Of a DNA stretch of 64,000 nt, positions 1 to 9,677 are shown one piece after another (the first letter of the stretch is position 1; the number at the start of each line of letters is the position of its first letter). This stretch comes from Pseudonocardia sp. CNS-004 (GTDB lineage: Bacteria > Actinomycetota > Actinomycetes > Mycobacteriales > Pseudonocardiaceae): positions 1 to 64,000 of the forward strand of contig MKJV01000156.1 of NCBI GenBank assembly GCA_001942185.1, given 5' to 3'. Under the pieces are notes generated by a model that saw nothing but the letters and a program-made list of their open reading frames with translations, did no database searches and was not told where the DNA came from. The translations under genes and the position numbers were made by a program.

Positions 1-246
1 GACGACCCGTGGGGTTTCGGCAACTCGCTGGAGTGGGCCACGACCTGCCCGCCGCCGCGGCACAACTTCACCGAGCTGCCCCGGATCCGGTCGGAGCGTC
101 CGGCGTTCGAGCTGCACTACCCGCACCTGGTGGAGCGCTTCCGCGCCGAGGCGCACATCGGCGGCGGGCACGCCGATCCCGGCGAGCTGGTCTCGAAGAA
201 GGTCGGCGGGGAGACGGTGCCGGGCGACGATCCGAAGGCGCGCTGA
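1..246 (+). CDS. ctaD: Cytochrome c oxidase subunit I, C-terminal end (partial)
   Basis: The reading frame is open from the first base and stops at 244-246, so only the last 81 residues are present. They contain the segment DPWGFGNSLEWATTCPPP followed by a HNF motif, which is the conserved periplasm-side tail of actinobacterial aa3-type cytochrome c oxidase subunit I. The protein is the membrane subunit that carries the heme a3/CuB oxygen-reduction centre of the respiratory chain, but those residues lie upstream of the window. It is followed after 8 bases by serB. Confidence 0.9.
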   Translation, partial: DDPWGFGNSLEWATTCPPPRHNFTELPRIRSERPAFELHYPHLVERFRAEAHIGGGHADPGELVSKKVGGETVPGDDPKAR

Positions 247-254
247 CCACCTCC

Positions 255-1493
255 ATGACTGACACCGGCGCCAGCGTCCTCATCACGGTCACGGGCCCGG
301 ACCGGCCCGGTGTCAGCTCGGTGCTGTTCGCCGCGCTCACCCGGCACGGCGTCGACCTGGTCGACGTCGAGCAGGTGGTGATCCGCGGCCGGCTCACGCT
401 CGGCGTGGTCGTCGAGGCCGACCACGACCCGGAGGGTCTGCAGGAGGCCGTCGAGCAGGCGATGGCAAGCATCGCGATGCAGGTGCACACCACGCTGGAG
501 GTGCGTGACGACCCGGCCGCCCGGCGGCACTCCACGCACGCCGTGGTGCTGCTCGGCAGACCGATCACGGCGCGGGCGTTCGGCTCGGTCGCGGCGGCGC
601 TCGCCGGCGTCGGCGCCAACATCGACTCCATCCGGCGGGTCGCCGACTACCCGGTCACCGCCCTGGAGCTGATGGTCTCGCCCGAGCCGGGGCGCGGCAG
701 CGAGAGCTACCCGCCCGGCACGTTGCGGGCGCGGCTCGTCGAGGTGGCCCGCACCGCGGGCGTCGACGTCGCGGTCGAGCGGGCCGGGCTGGGCAGGCGC
801 AGCAAGCGGCTGATCGTCTTCGACGTCGACTCGACGCTCGTGCAGGGCGAGGTCATCGAGATGCTCGCGGCACACGCGGGTGCCGAGGCCGAGGTCCACG
901 CCGTCACGGAGGCGGCGATGCGTGGCGAGCTGGACTTCACCGAGTCGCTGCGCCGCCGCGTCGCGGTGCTGGCGGGCCTGCCCGAGACGGTGCTCGACGA
1001 CGTCGCGGCACAGCTGGAGCTCACCCCGGGGGCCCGCACCACGATCCGCACGCTGAAGCGGCTCGGCTTCCGCTGCGGGGTCGTCTCCGGCGGGTTCACC
1101 CGGGTGATCCAGGGGCTGGTGGACGAGCTGGGCCTGGACTTCTGCGCGGCGAACGAGCTGGAGATCGTCGACGGCAGGCTCACCGGGCGGGTCGTGGGCG
1201 ACGTCGTCGACCGGCCGGGCAAGTCGGTGGCGCTGCGCCGGTTCGCCGACGACTTCGGGGTGCCGCTGGAGCAGTGCGTCGCCGTCGGCGACGGCGCCAA
1301 CGACATCGACATGCTGTCCACCGCGGGGCTCGGCGTGGCCTTCAACGCCAAGCCCGCGCTGCGCGAGGTCGCCGACACCGCGCTGTCGCACCCCTACCTG
1401 GACGCCGTCCTGTTCGTCCTCGGCATCACGCGCGACGAGGTCGAGCGCGCCGATGCCGCCGAGGGCCTCCTGCGCCGGGTGCCGATCGCGTGA
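255..1493 (+). CDS. serB: Phosphoserine phosphatase SerB
   Basis: Predicted 412-residue enzyme that hydrolyses O-phosphoserine to serine, the last step of serine synthesis. An N-terminal pair of ACT-like domains (about residues 1-180, with the motif TGPDRPGVSS) precedes a HAD phosphatase domain. The HAD motifs are visible: the nucleophile motif FDVDSTL near residue 193, the motif II serine in VVSGGF, the conserved lysine in RPGKSVAL, and the motif III acidic pair in VGDGANDIDM. The start is the ATG at 255, 8 bases after the ctaD stop. An upstream start in the same frame would overlap ctaD. Length and architecture match actinobacterial SerB. Confidence 0.95.
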   Translation: MTDTGASVLITVTGPDRPGVSSVLFAALTRHGVDLVDVEQVVIRGRLTLGVVVEADHDPEGLQEAVEQAMASIAMQVHTTLEVRDDPAARRHSTHAVVLLGRPITARAFGSVAAALAGVGANIDSIRRVADYPVTALELMVSPEPGRGSESYPPGTLRARLVEVARTAGVDVAVERAGLGRRSKRLIVFDVDSTLVQGEVIEMLAAHAGAEAEVHAVTEAAMRGELDFTESLRRRVAVLAGLPETVLDDVAAQLELTPGARTTIRTLKRLGFRCGVVSGGFTRVIQGLVDELGLDFCAANELEIVDGRLTGRVVGDVVDRPGKSVALRRFADDFGVPLEQCVAVGDGANDIDMLSTAGLGVAFNAKPALREVADTALSHPYLDAVLFVLGITRDEVERADAAEGLLRRVPIA

Positions 1494-1500
1494 CGGGCGG

Positions 1501-3375
1501 GTGCTGATCGTGGCCCGGTCCCGGCAGCGGCTCCTGGTCGGTCGCGGGGCGCCCGAACCGCCGGCCGAGAGCACCGAGGAAGCGCGGTTCGAGGCTGTCC
1601 TGACCGCCTACCGCGAGGTGGCGCGGGAACAGGTGGTGGTCGGCCACGAGGAGCTGATGCGGCTCCTCTCCGCCCGGGTGGGGCTCGACCTCTCGGACCC
1701 CGGCACGGTGCGGCTCGTCGACGAGGCCGAGGAAGACGTCCTGGACGACCCGACAGGTCCGGTGACGATGCTCGTCACCGACGTCGTGGTGCACGCGCCC
1801 GGGCTGACCGACGGCATCGTGCTCACCCACCGGCTCTCCGCCGCCGAGCTGGCCGCCGAGCACCTCGACCTCGACACCGACCTCGCCGGGTTCCTGCGCT
1901 GCCCCGACCCGAACGTCGACGGCGGGCCGCTGCACGTGGACGAGCCGGACGGCGACGAGCCGGTCCGGTGGGGCGGGCCGCCCGACTGGCTGGCGGGGTT
2001 GACCGCCGGTGCGCTGCTGGCCGTGCGGGCCACGCAGGGCGGCGCCGTGACGATCTCGGCGCTGGACGACGAGCCGGCCGCACCGGCGGAGCTCGTGGCG
2101 GCGCTGCGGGCGGTGTACGAGGCCGAGCTGGAGGAACCCGGGCTGCCGGTGCGGGCGGAGGAGCTCGTCCTCGGCCTGCTGCACCGCGACCGTGCTGCCT
2201 TCGCCGAACCCCGCCCGCCGCTCACCGAGCTGGCTGCCGCCGCGGGCCTGCTGCGGCGCGGCGACGAGTTCGCCCACGACGAGTCGGTGTGGACGGAGGC
2301 CGAGGCGATCGACCAGGCGATGCGGCTGGTCACCAGGGTCGACACCGAGGAGCAGGGGGAGGCCGCGGTCCGGGCGTACGAGCTGCTCGGCGACGCGCAC
2401 GATCCGGCCGCGTTGCGGGAGGCGCTCGGCCTCATGGAGGACCCGGACGTCCTCGAGTCCGTCGTCGAGGAGCTGCTGCGCGAACCCGACGACGACGGGG
2501 AGCGGGGGCGGGCCGCCGTCGCGCTCGCCGGCCGACTGGTCACCGTCGCCGGTCGGTCACCCCGGGAGGCCGTGGCGCGGTGGGTCGCCGCGGTCGCGGC
2601 CGAGCGGGCCGGCCGGGTGCTGGACGCCGAGTCGCACCTGCGGGCCGCGGCCGTCGCGGCGCCGGGCTGGTCGCTCGTGGAGGACCGGTTGGCCTGGTAC
2701 GAGTCGGACCGCGGCGACGCCGAGGCCGCTGCCGCCCGGTGGACGGCGATCGGTGTGCCTGCCGATGATCCGGATCTCGCCGCCGTCCGTCCCTTCGCCG
2801 CCCCCAAAGGCCCGGAACCCGGCCGCAACGACCGGTGCTGGTGCGGATCGGGCCGCAAGTACAAGCAGTGCCACCTCGGCAGGCCCGCGCGGGCCGAGCT
2901 TCCGGAGCGGGCCGGCTGGATCTACCGCAAGGCGGTGACGTACCTGGAGCGCCGCGGCGGCGCCGCCCACGCCGAACTGGCCTGGTGGGCCGACACGCTC
3001 GACGCCGACTGGGATGCGCCGGAGGTCGTGGACGCGGCGCTGGGCGAGGGCGGCTGGGGCGAGACGTTCCTCGCCGAGCGCGGGCCGCTCCTCCCGGCCG
3101 ACGAGGTAGAGCTGGCGGCCTCGTGGGCAAGCGCGGTTCTCGGTCTGTACGAGGTGGAGCGGGTCCGCTTCGGCGAGGGCGTGACGCTGCGGGACCGCCG
3201 CGGCGACGACCGGATCGAGGTCCGGCTCGCCACGGGCGTGAGCCCGCAGCTGGGCGAGCTCGTCCTCGCCAGGGCGTTGCCGGACGGCTCGGGGTCCGGG
3301 CATCTGCTCGTCGGGGCGGTGGCGGTGCCGCGGGGAGCCGAGCGCGAGCTGCTGGCGGAGCTCGGAGATTGGTGA
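1501..3375 (+). CDS. SEC-C metal-binding motif protein
   Basis: Protein of about 624 residues beginning at a GTG 8 bases after serB; a GTG at 1510 is an equally possible start. Most of the sequence is acidic and alanine/leucine-rich with no domain I can name, though the region around residues 280-430 looks like helical repeats. Near residue 446 lies a SEC-C zinc-binding motif (NDRCWCGSGRKYKQCH), the short Cys-x-Cys...Cys-His module first known from the C-terminus of SecA. Here it is internal and not linked to a SecA motor. SEC-C motifs generally mediate zinc-dependent protein contacts; the role of this protein is unknown. Confidence 0.75.
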   Translation: MLIVARSRQRLLVGRGAPEPPAESTEEARFEAVLTAYREVAREQVVVGHEELMRLLSARVGLDLSDPGTVRLVDEAEEDVLDDPTGPVTMLVTDVVVHAPGLTDGIVLTHRLSAAELAAEHLDLDTDLAGFLRCPDPNVDGGPLHVDEPDGDEPVRWGGPPDWLAGLTAGALLAVRATQGGAVTISALDDEPAAPAELVAALRAVYEAELEEPGLPVRAEELVLGLLHRDRAAFAEPRPPLTELAAAAGLLRRGDEFAHDESVWTEAEAIDQAMRLVTRVDTEEQGEAAVRAYELLGDAHDPAALREALGLMEDPDVLESVVEELLREPDDDGERGRAAVALAGRLVTVAGRSPREAVARWVAAVAAERAGRVLDAESHLRAAAVAAPGWSLVEDRLAWYESDRGDAEAAAARWTAIGVPADDPDLAAVRPFAAPKGPEPGRNDRCWCGSGRKYKQCHLGRPARAELPERAGWIYRKAVTYLERRGGAAHAELAWWADTLDADWDAPEVVDAALGEGGWGETFLAERGPLLPADEVELAASWASAVLGLYEVERVRFGEGVTLRDRRGDDRIEVRLATGVSPQLGELVLARALPDGSGSGHLLVGAVAVPRGAERELLAELGDW

Positions 3376-4151
3376 GTGCCCGGCGGAAGCAGGGCAGGGG
3401 TGGATGCGTTGGTGTCGGGCGTGACCGAGGAACTGTCCGGGACCGGGCTCGCCGACCGGCCTGCCGTCGGGGTGCTCGCACCGCTCGCGGCCCGCTACGC
3501 CGGGGGAGGAGCGCCGGTGTCGGACGGGATCGTGCGCGCGATGCCGGTCATTCTGCGTCTGGAGCGCCCGCCGGCCGCACGCACCCCGGTGCTGGAGGCG
3601 GCAGCCGCCGCGGCGCTCGCCGTGTGCCTCGACCCGCGCACGCGGCCGGGAGGCGAGTGGCACGACACCGTCGCGATCTGGGTGGGCACCCAGATCCGCA
3701 AGATCGCCCGCCGGGCCCGCGGCGCGCACTGGGCCGCTGTGCAGGAGCTGCCGGGCGTGACGTGGGAGGTCGACGGCGCACAGGCGCGGGCACTGCTCCC
3801 CGGCCCGGTCGACGACGTGCCGCGGGTGGTGTCGCGGTTGCAGATCGGCGGCACCGAGCTGGAACCCGACGAGCCGGGCCCGTCCCCGCAGGTGCCCCGG
3901 TGATCTGGGTGAACGCCGCGCTGAACCTGACGGTCGGCAAGGCGGCCGCGCAGGTCGGCCACGCCTCCATGCTCTACGCCGCCGCCCATGGCCTGTCGGC
4001 GGTGCCGCAGTTCGCGGTGCGCGACGCCGACGGGGACCGGTGGGCGCGGCTGTGCGCGGCGGTGGGGCGCGGCGAGGCGGTCGCCGTGCGGGACGCGGGT
4101 TTCACCGAGGTGGCCCCCGGCACGATCACCTGTATCGCCACCTCCGCCTGA
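3376..4151 (+). CDS. Peptidyl-tRNA hydrolase, Pth2 family (frame broken near 3878)
   Basis: As read there are two pieces: a GTG-initiated frame 3376-3903, and a second frame that could start at a GTG overlapping that stop (3900-4151). Together they match one actinobacterial protein of about 258 residues. The first part has the conserved GGEWHD and RKIARRARGA segments. The second carries the Pth2 core GKAAAQVGHAS and ends DAGFTEVAPGT. Restoring one G in the GGGCCC run near 3878 joins them. Pth2 enzymes release peptides from prematurely detached peptidyl-tRNA. The first frame begins immediately after the SEC-C stop. A genuine split into two coupled genes (GTGA overlap) is possible but less likely. 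Confidence 0.75.
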
Positions 4152-4167
4152 GGTTAGGCTCACCGCA
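4149..4167 (+). promoter_or_regulatory. Candidate DtxR/IdeR iron box
   Basis: The 19 bases TGAGGTTAGGCTCACCGCA match 15 of 19 positions of the actinobacterial iron-box consensus TTAGGTTAGGCTAACCTAA. The site begins in the stop codon of the peptidyl-tRNA hydrolase gene and lies 23 bases upstream of the GTG start of the siderophore-binding lipoprotein gene. An Fe(II)-loaded DtxR/IdeR repressor bound here would block transcription of the iron-uptake cassette under iron sufficiency. The match is seen directly; regulation is inferred. Confidence 0.75.
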
Positions 4168-4190
4168 CTACATGGGCGGGGGGTGGCGAC

Positions 4191-5156
4191 GTGAGACCGA
4201 GGAACGGACTGGTGGCTGCGCTGCTGGTGCTGGCGGGCTGCGCAGGTCCGGCACCGGAGGAGGCGCCGGCCGCGGCCGCGGCCCCCGGGTTCCCGGTGAC
4301 GATCGAGCACGCGCTGGGCACGACCACGATCCCCGCACCGCCCACCCGGATCGTCGCGCTGTCGTACGAGGAGGACGTGCTCAGCCGGATCGGGGTGGCC
4401 GTCGTGGGGCGCACCGAGAACTACTACGCCCCCGGCACCCTGCACCCGTGGCAGGAAGGTGCGGTCGACCCCGGTGCCGTGCCGCTCGGTGGCCCTGCGG
4501 GGCTCGAGCTGGAACGGATCGCCGCGCTGGACCCGGACCTCATCCTCGCCACCAACTACTACGAGCTCGAGAACTCCTACGAGGCCTCGCCGCCATCGGC
4601 CCCGACCGTCGGGTACCGCACGGGCTGGGGCGAGGCCACCTGGCAGGACACGGCACGGGTCGTCGGGCGCGCGGTGGGCAAGGAGGCCGCGGTCGAGCAG
4701 CGGATCGGCGAGGTGGACGGCGGCGTGGCCGCGCTGGCCGCCGAGCTGCCCGGCCTGTCGGGCAAGACGTTCAGCTCCGTCTTCTACCACGATGCGGGGC
4801 AGTTCACCGTGGACACCAACCCCGAGGGCCACACCGCGAAGCTGCTCGGCCAGCTCGGCATGGTGATGTCCCCGCGGATCGTCGCGGAGGTCGTGAACCG
4901 CTCCCTCGGCGCGGAGCAGATCGGGCTGATCGACGCCGACCTCGTGCGCCTGGGCTTCGCCACCGACGGGCTGCGTGCGGAGCTCACGGCGAGCCCGTTG
5001 TTCCAGGCCCTGCCCGCCGTCCGGGACGGGCGGGTGTACGAGTCCGACGTCTTCGGTGCGACCGCGGGCAACAACCCCACCATGCTCAACGTGCCGTGGC
5101 AGCTGGAGCGCCAGCGGGAGGTGCTGGAGCGGGTCGCCGCCTCCGGCGGTTCCTGA
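4191..5156 (+). CDS. Siderophore (Fe3+) ABC transporter substrate-binding lipoprotein
   Basis: 321-residue protein with a lipoprotein signal (positively charged start, hydrophobic core, lipobox LAGC with Cys near residue 17). The body resembles the FepB/FecB periplasmic-binding family, with PTRIVALSYEED and the segment ALDPDLILATNYYE typical of class III binding proteins linked by a long helix. It would sit on the outer face of the membrane and deliver a ferric siderophore, or possibly heme, to a permease. An iron box lies just upstream, and an AraC regulator and two fused ABC subunits follow on the same strand. The ligand cannot be read from sequence. Confidence 0.88.
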   Translation: MRPRNGLVAALLVLAGCAGPAPEEAPAAAAAPGFPVTIEHALGTTTIPAPPTRIVALSYEEDVLSRIGVAVVGRTENYYAPGTLHPWQEGAVDPGAVPLGGPAGLELERIAALDPDLILATNYYELENSYEASPPSAPTVGYRTGWGEATWQDTARVVGRAVGKEAAVEQRIGEVDGGVAALAAELPGLSGKTFSSVFYHDAGQFTVDTNPEGHTAKLLGQLGMVMSPRIVAEVVNRSLGAEQIGLIDADLVRLGFATDGLRAELTASPLFQALPAVRDGRVYESDVFGATAGNNPTMLNVPWQLERQREVLERVAASGGS

Positions 5157-5210
5157 ACGCTCCGCCGCGGTTGTGATACTGCTGGTGGGAACTGTCATCG
5201 GGGAGGCGCG

Positions 5211-6014
5211 GTGGGCGGCACGGTCGAGCTGGCGCTGCCGTCGCGACCCGTCCCGCTCGACGGCGTCCGGATGATCGGGTTCCACTCGGGCACCGCGTTC
5301 AGCAAGCGGATCTTCGCGTGGCCGTCGTACGCGATCGTGCTCAACTGCTCGACGGCGCCGCTGCGCTCGCCCGGCCTGACCACGCGGTCCAACGGGCTGG
5401 TCGGCGGCATGGCGATGCCCGTGGCCCAGGTGGGCGGCTCCGTGGTCGACTGCATCGAGGTGCAGCTCTCGCCGCTGGCGGTGGCCGACCTGCTGCACGT
5501 TCCACCTGCCGAGCTCAACAACCCGCTGATCGCGGTGGACGAGGTCTGGGGAGCCGACGCCGAGCTGCTCAGGGCGCGGCTGGTCGAGGCCGGCACGTGG
5601 GACTCGCGGTTCGCGCTGGTCCACGAGTTCCTCGCCGGGCGCAGGCGGGAGAGCCGGCAGGTGGACCCGGAGGTCGCCGACGCCTGGCGGCGGATCCGCC
5701 GAGCCGGTGGGCAGGTGCTCGTGGCCGACCTCGCGCGCGACTACGGCTGGAGCCGCACCCGCTTCTGGAACCGGTTCAAGGCGCAGGTCGGCGTGAGCCC
5801 GAAGAGCGCCGCGCGGATCGTCCGCTTCGATCGCGCCCTTCGCCTGATCAGCGCGGATGCCGATCTCGCAGCGGTCGCCGCCGACTGCGGGTACGCCGAC
5901 CAGTCCCACCTCAACCGCGACTTCGTCGACTTCGCCGCCACCACACCCGGCGAGCTCCGCAACGACCCATCATGGAACGGCGATCCGGCCTGGGTCCTCG
6001 ACGAGCCCGCCTGA
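5211..6014 (+). CDS. AraC-family transcriptional regulator
   Basis: 267-residue regulator starting at a GTG preceded by a good ribosome site (GGGAGG at 5201-5206). The C-terminal ~110 residues form the double helix-turn-helix of AraC/XylS proteins, including VADLARDYGWSRTRF and the second-helix signature LAAVAADCGYADQSHLNRDF. The N-terminal part is not a recognisable cupin by eye. Its position between a siderophore-binding protein and two ABC exporter-fold importers parallels siderophore loci such as the one containing YbtA, where an AraC protein activates uptake genes when the siderophore is present. The effector here is inferred. Confidence 0.88.
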   Translation: MGGTVELALPSRPVPLDGVRMIGFHSGTAFSKRIFAWPSYAIVLNCSTAPLRSPGLTTRSNGLVGGMAMPVAQVGGSVVDCIEVQLSPLAVADLLHVPPAELNNPLIAVDEVWGADAELLRARLVEAGTWDSRFALVHEFLAGRRRESRQVDPEVADAWRRIRRAGGQVLVADLARDYGWSRTRFWNRFKAQVGVSPKSAARIVRFDRALRLISADADLAAVAADCGYADQSHLNRDFVDFAATTPGELRNDPSWNGDPAWVLDEPA

Positions 6015-6059
6015 ACATTCGTCCAAGACCCGGCGGGCGGTGCCGGTGACGCTGGGGCC

Positions 6060-7843
6060 ATGGAACCACGCCCATCGGCGAGCCTGTCGACGCTGCTGCG
6101 CCCCCACCTCCCGAGCTTCGCCGCCGTCGTGATCCTGCAGGTCGTCGGCGCGGTCGCGGGCCTCGCTCCGTTGCTGGCGGTCGTCGAGCTGGGGCGGGTG
6201 CTGCTGGCGCCCGGGCCGGTCGACGACGGTCATGTCCGGATCGTCGTGATCGTGGGGGCGGCCGGCCTGCTGGTCCGGCTGCTGTTCACGGCAGCGTCGT
6301 CGGGCATCGGGCACCTCGTGGACGCCCAGGTGCAGCTGTCGTTCCGGCGGCTCCTCGCCGCCCGGCTGGGGCGCGCGCGATCGGCTGGTTCTCCGGGCGC
6401 CGGACCGGTGAGCTGGCGAAGGTGGTCGGGGAGGACGTCAGCGCCGTGCACCCGTTCATCGCCCACGCACCCGGCGAGCTCACCGCCGCGTTCGTGGTGC
6501 CGCTCGTGTCGCTGGCGTACCTGTTCACCGTCGACTGGCGGCTCACCCTGATCACGCTGGTGCCGGTGGCGCTCGCGGTGGCGATGGTGCCGCTGATGAT
6601 GACGCCCGCCCGGCTGCGTGAGCAGGAGGAGTTCGACGCGGCCATGGGCCGGATCGCGAGCTCCGTGGTCGAGTTCGTGCAGGGGATCGCCGTGGTCAAG
6701 GTGTTCGGCGGGGGTGAACGCGCCCACCGCGCGTTCCGCACCGCGGTGGGAGATTTCGTCAGCTCCTTCTACCGGATGGTGCGCGGTCTCTCCGGCATCG
6801 CGGCGGGGGTGCAGCTGGCGCTGTCGCCACCGTTCGTGCTGCTGGTCGTGCTGATCGGCGGTGCGGTACTGGTGACCTCCGGCGGCATGGCCCCGGCCGA
6901 CCTGCTCCCGTTCCTGCTGCTCGGGCTGGGCCTGACCGCGCCGGTGGCCGCGCTCGGCCACGGCTTCGACGACCTACAGGCCGCCCGGCGAGCGGCCGGC
7001 CGGATCGCGGAGGTGGCCGCCGTGCCGGCGCTCCCGGAACCGGCGCGCCCGGTCGCGCCGCGCGGGCACCGGGTGGAGCTGCGGGACGTCCGGTTCGGCT
7101 ACGACGAGGGCCACGAGGTGCTGCGCGGGATCGACGTGGTGCTCGAGCCGGGCACGGTCACCGCGGTCGTCGGGCCGTCGGGGAGCGGGAAGTCCACGCT
7201 GGTCCAGCTGCTGCCGCGGTTCTTCGACCCGACCCACGGCTCGGTCCGCCTCGGCGGTGTCGACCTGCGCGAGCTCGACGGCCGGCAGCTCTACGCCACG
7301 GTCTCCTTCGTCTTCCAGGACGTCCGGCTGCTGCGGGCGTCGGTGGCGGACAACATCGCGCTGGCGGTTCCGGACGCCGGTCTCGACGACGTGGTCCGCG
7401 CCGCCCGGCAGGCGAACATCCACGACCGGATCCTCGAGCTGCCGCGTGGCTACGACACGGTGCTCGGCGCGGACGCCACGTTCTCCGGCGGCGAGGCGCA
7501 GCGGATCTCGATCGCCCGCGCACTGCTCGCCGACACCCCCGTGCTGGTGCTCGACGAAGCCACCGCCTTCGCCGACCCGCAGACCGAACGGGCGGTGCGC
7601 CACGCGCTGGCGACGCCGGCGGGCGACCGGACGGTCCTGGTCATCGCCCACCGCCTGGAGACGGTGGCCGACGCCGACACCGTCGTGGTGCTGGAGGACG
7701 GGGCCGTCGTCGAGCGCGGCAGCCCCGCCGAGCTGCTGGCGCGCGACGGGCGGTTCGCCGCGTTCTGGCAGTCCTGCCTGAAGCGCGATGACCACGCGAA
7801 CGCCACCGGTGACTCGAATGCACCGCTCCAGGTCTCCCGGTAG
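6060..7843 (+). CDS. ABC transporter permease/ATPase fusion, IrtA/YbtP-like subunit 1 (frame broken near 6380)
   Basis: About 594 residues after repair. An N-terminal exporter-type transmembrane domain with six membrane helices (6060 to ~7010) is fused to a C-terminal ATPase. The nucleotide-binding domain shows Walker A GPSGSGKST, Q-loop FVFQD, signature FSGGEAQR, Walker B VLVLDEAT and an H-loop histidine in VIAHR. As read, the first frame runs 6060-6551 and the second from about 6380; one extra C near 6380 restores LGRAPIGWFSGRRTGELAK. Together with the next gene it should form a heterodimer. Homologues IrtAB and YbtPQ have exporter fold but import ferric siderophores. A 115-base gap separates it from its partner. 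Confidence 0.88.
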
Positions 7844-7958
7844 TCAGCCGTTAGCCAAGGGGAACGGGATGCAACTCAGCCACGGTCACGTACCGAACAG
7901 GAAAGGAGCGTCGCAAGGTGGCCACCGGAGTTAGGTTCGGGGAGGCGGGCTGCTCCGC

Positions 7959-9660
7959 ATGTTGTTGCGCGTGCTGGGACCGGAGTACGCCCCTCCGGTG
8001 CGCCGCACCGTGGCCCTGATGACGACCACCGCGGTCGTCGAGGGGCTGTCCTACGCGCTGCTGTTCGCGGTGCTGCGCGCGCTGTTCGGGAGCGAGCCGG
8101 CCGAGGCCGTGCCGTGGCTGGTGGCGTTCGGCGGCGCGGTCGCGGTCTACGCGGTGCTGCGCTACTGCAGCGACCTGTCCGGGTTCCGCGTCGGCACCAC
8201 GCTCCTGCACGGGATGTACCACCGGCTCGGCGACCACCTGGCCCGGCTGCCCGTCGGCTGGTACGGCGGCGGGCGCGTCGGCGAGGTGTCCGTGCTGGCC
8301 AGCCGGGGGGTCCTGCAGGCGATGGGCGTGATCGCCCACCTGCTGGCGCCGTTCATCTCCGCCTGCGTGACGCCGCTGACGATCGTGGTCGTGATGCTCG
8401 CCTTCCACTGGCAGCTGGGGCTGGCCGCACTGGCCGCCGCGCCCGTCGTGGCGGCGATCCAGATCTGGACGGCCCGCTCGATGGCCGCCACCGACGAGGA
8501 GCGCCACGCACGCGACCGGGAGGCCACCGACCGCGTCATCGAGTACCTCCAGGCCCAGCCGGTGCTGCGGGCGGGTGGCCGCACCGGTGAACGTTTCCGG
8601 TTGCTCGACGACGCGCTGAGCGACCTGCGGCGCGCGTCCCGCCGCACCACGCTGTCGGTGCTGCCCGGTGCGGTGGGCCTCGCCCTCACGGTGCAGGCGG
8701 TGTTCACCGTGCTGCTGGTGCTGGGCGCCTACCTCGCCCTCGGCGGCGGCATCGGAGCGGTGGAGGTGCTGGCGATCCTGGTGCTGGCCGCCCGTTGCGC
8801 GGATCCGCTGCTGTCGCTCGCGGACATCGGCGGCAAGCTCCACGTCGCGCGCTCGGAGCTGGCGAGGCTCGACGCGGTGCTGCGCACCGAACCGCTGCCG
8901 CAGGCCCCGGAACCGGTCCGGCCCGACCACCACGACCTGGAGCTCGACTCGGTCACCTTCCGGCACGCGACCGCACTGTGGTCGACGGCCTGTCGCTGCG
9001 CGTGCCGCAGGGGCAGCGGCTCGCCGTCGTCGGGCCGTCGGGTGCGGGCAAGAGCACGTTGCTGCAGCTGCTCGCCCGGTTCTACGACGTCGACGCCGGA
9101 GCCGTGCGCATGGGCGGCGACGACGTGCGCGCCATCGACCCCGACGAGCTGATGGCGCGGTTCGCCGTCGTCTTCCAGGACGTCTACCTCTTCGACGCCA
9201 CGATCGAGGAGAACGTGCGGCTCGGCCGCCCGGACGCACCGACGCCGAGGTGCGGGAGGCCGCCGTCGCGGCGCGGTTGGACGAGGTGGTCGAGCGCCTC
9301 CCCGCCGGGTGGGCGACGAACGTCGGCGAGGGCGGCGCGCTGCTGTCCGGAGGGGAGCGCCAGCGGGTCTCGATCGCGCGGGCGCTGCTGAAGGACGCGC
9401 CCGTCGTGCTGCTGGACGAGGTGACCTCGGCCCTCGACCCGGTGAACGAGGCAGCCGTCCACGACGGCATCGAGCGCCTGATGGCGGGGCGGACGGTGGT
9501 GATGGTGGCCCACCGCCTGCGGACCGTCCGCCGCGCCGATCGCATCGCCTTCCTCGACGGCGGCCGGATCGTGGAGGAGGGCAGCCACGACGAGCTGCTG
9601 AGCCTCGGTGGCCGCTACGCCGGGTTCTGGGAGCTCTCCGCGATGCCGGCGGCGCGGTGA
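7959..9660 (+). CDS. ABC transporter permease/ATPase fusion, IrtB/YbtQ-like subunit 2 (frames broken near 8968 and 9237)
   Basis: About 567 residues after repair: six-helix exporter-type membrane domain, then an ATPase with Walker A GPSGAGKST, Q-loop VVFQDVYLFD, signature LLSGGERQR, Walker B VVLLDEVT and H-loop VAHR. Two single-base losses, in the contexts CACGC/GACC near 8968 and GACGC/ACCG near 9237, break the frame inside the ATPase domain. The ATG at 7959 is used. A GTG at 7918 with an AAAGGAG ribosome site at about 7902 would be the better start if another base is missing near 7943, adding 14 residues. It is the presumed heterodimer partner of the preceding gene for siderophore import. 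Confidence 0.86.
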
Positions 9661-9677
9661 GCCGCGCTCCCGGCGGC

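Noticed and set aside
117..1574. Long minus-strand open frame opposite ctaD/serB, and similar ones at 3495-5909, 12016-12948, 20525-22168 and 58922-61201
   Set aside because: Composition is Arg/His/Ala/Gly-rich without family motifs, and each mirrors a well-supported gene on the other strand. Such shadow frames are expected at this GC content.
3900..4151. Separate small gene for the Pth2 core starting at a GTG overlapping the upstream stop
   Set aside because: The two frames together reproduce one actinobacterial protein in order and length, and a single G in a GGGCCC run explains the split.
7930..7948. Second iron box upstream of the second ABC subunit (TTAGGTT half-site)
   Set aside because: Only the left half matches the consensus; the right half lacks the complementary CTAACC, so it is not supported.
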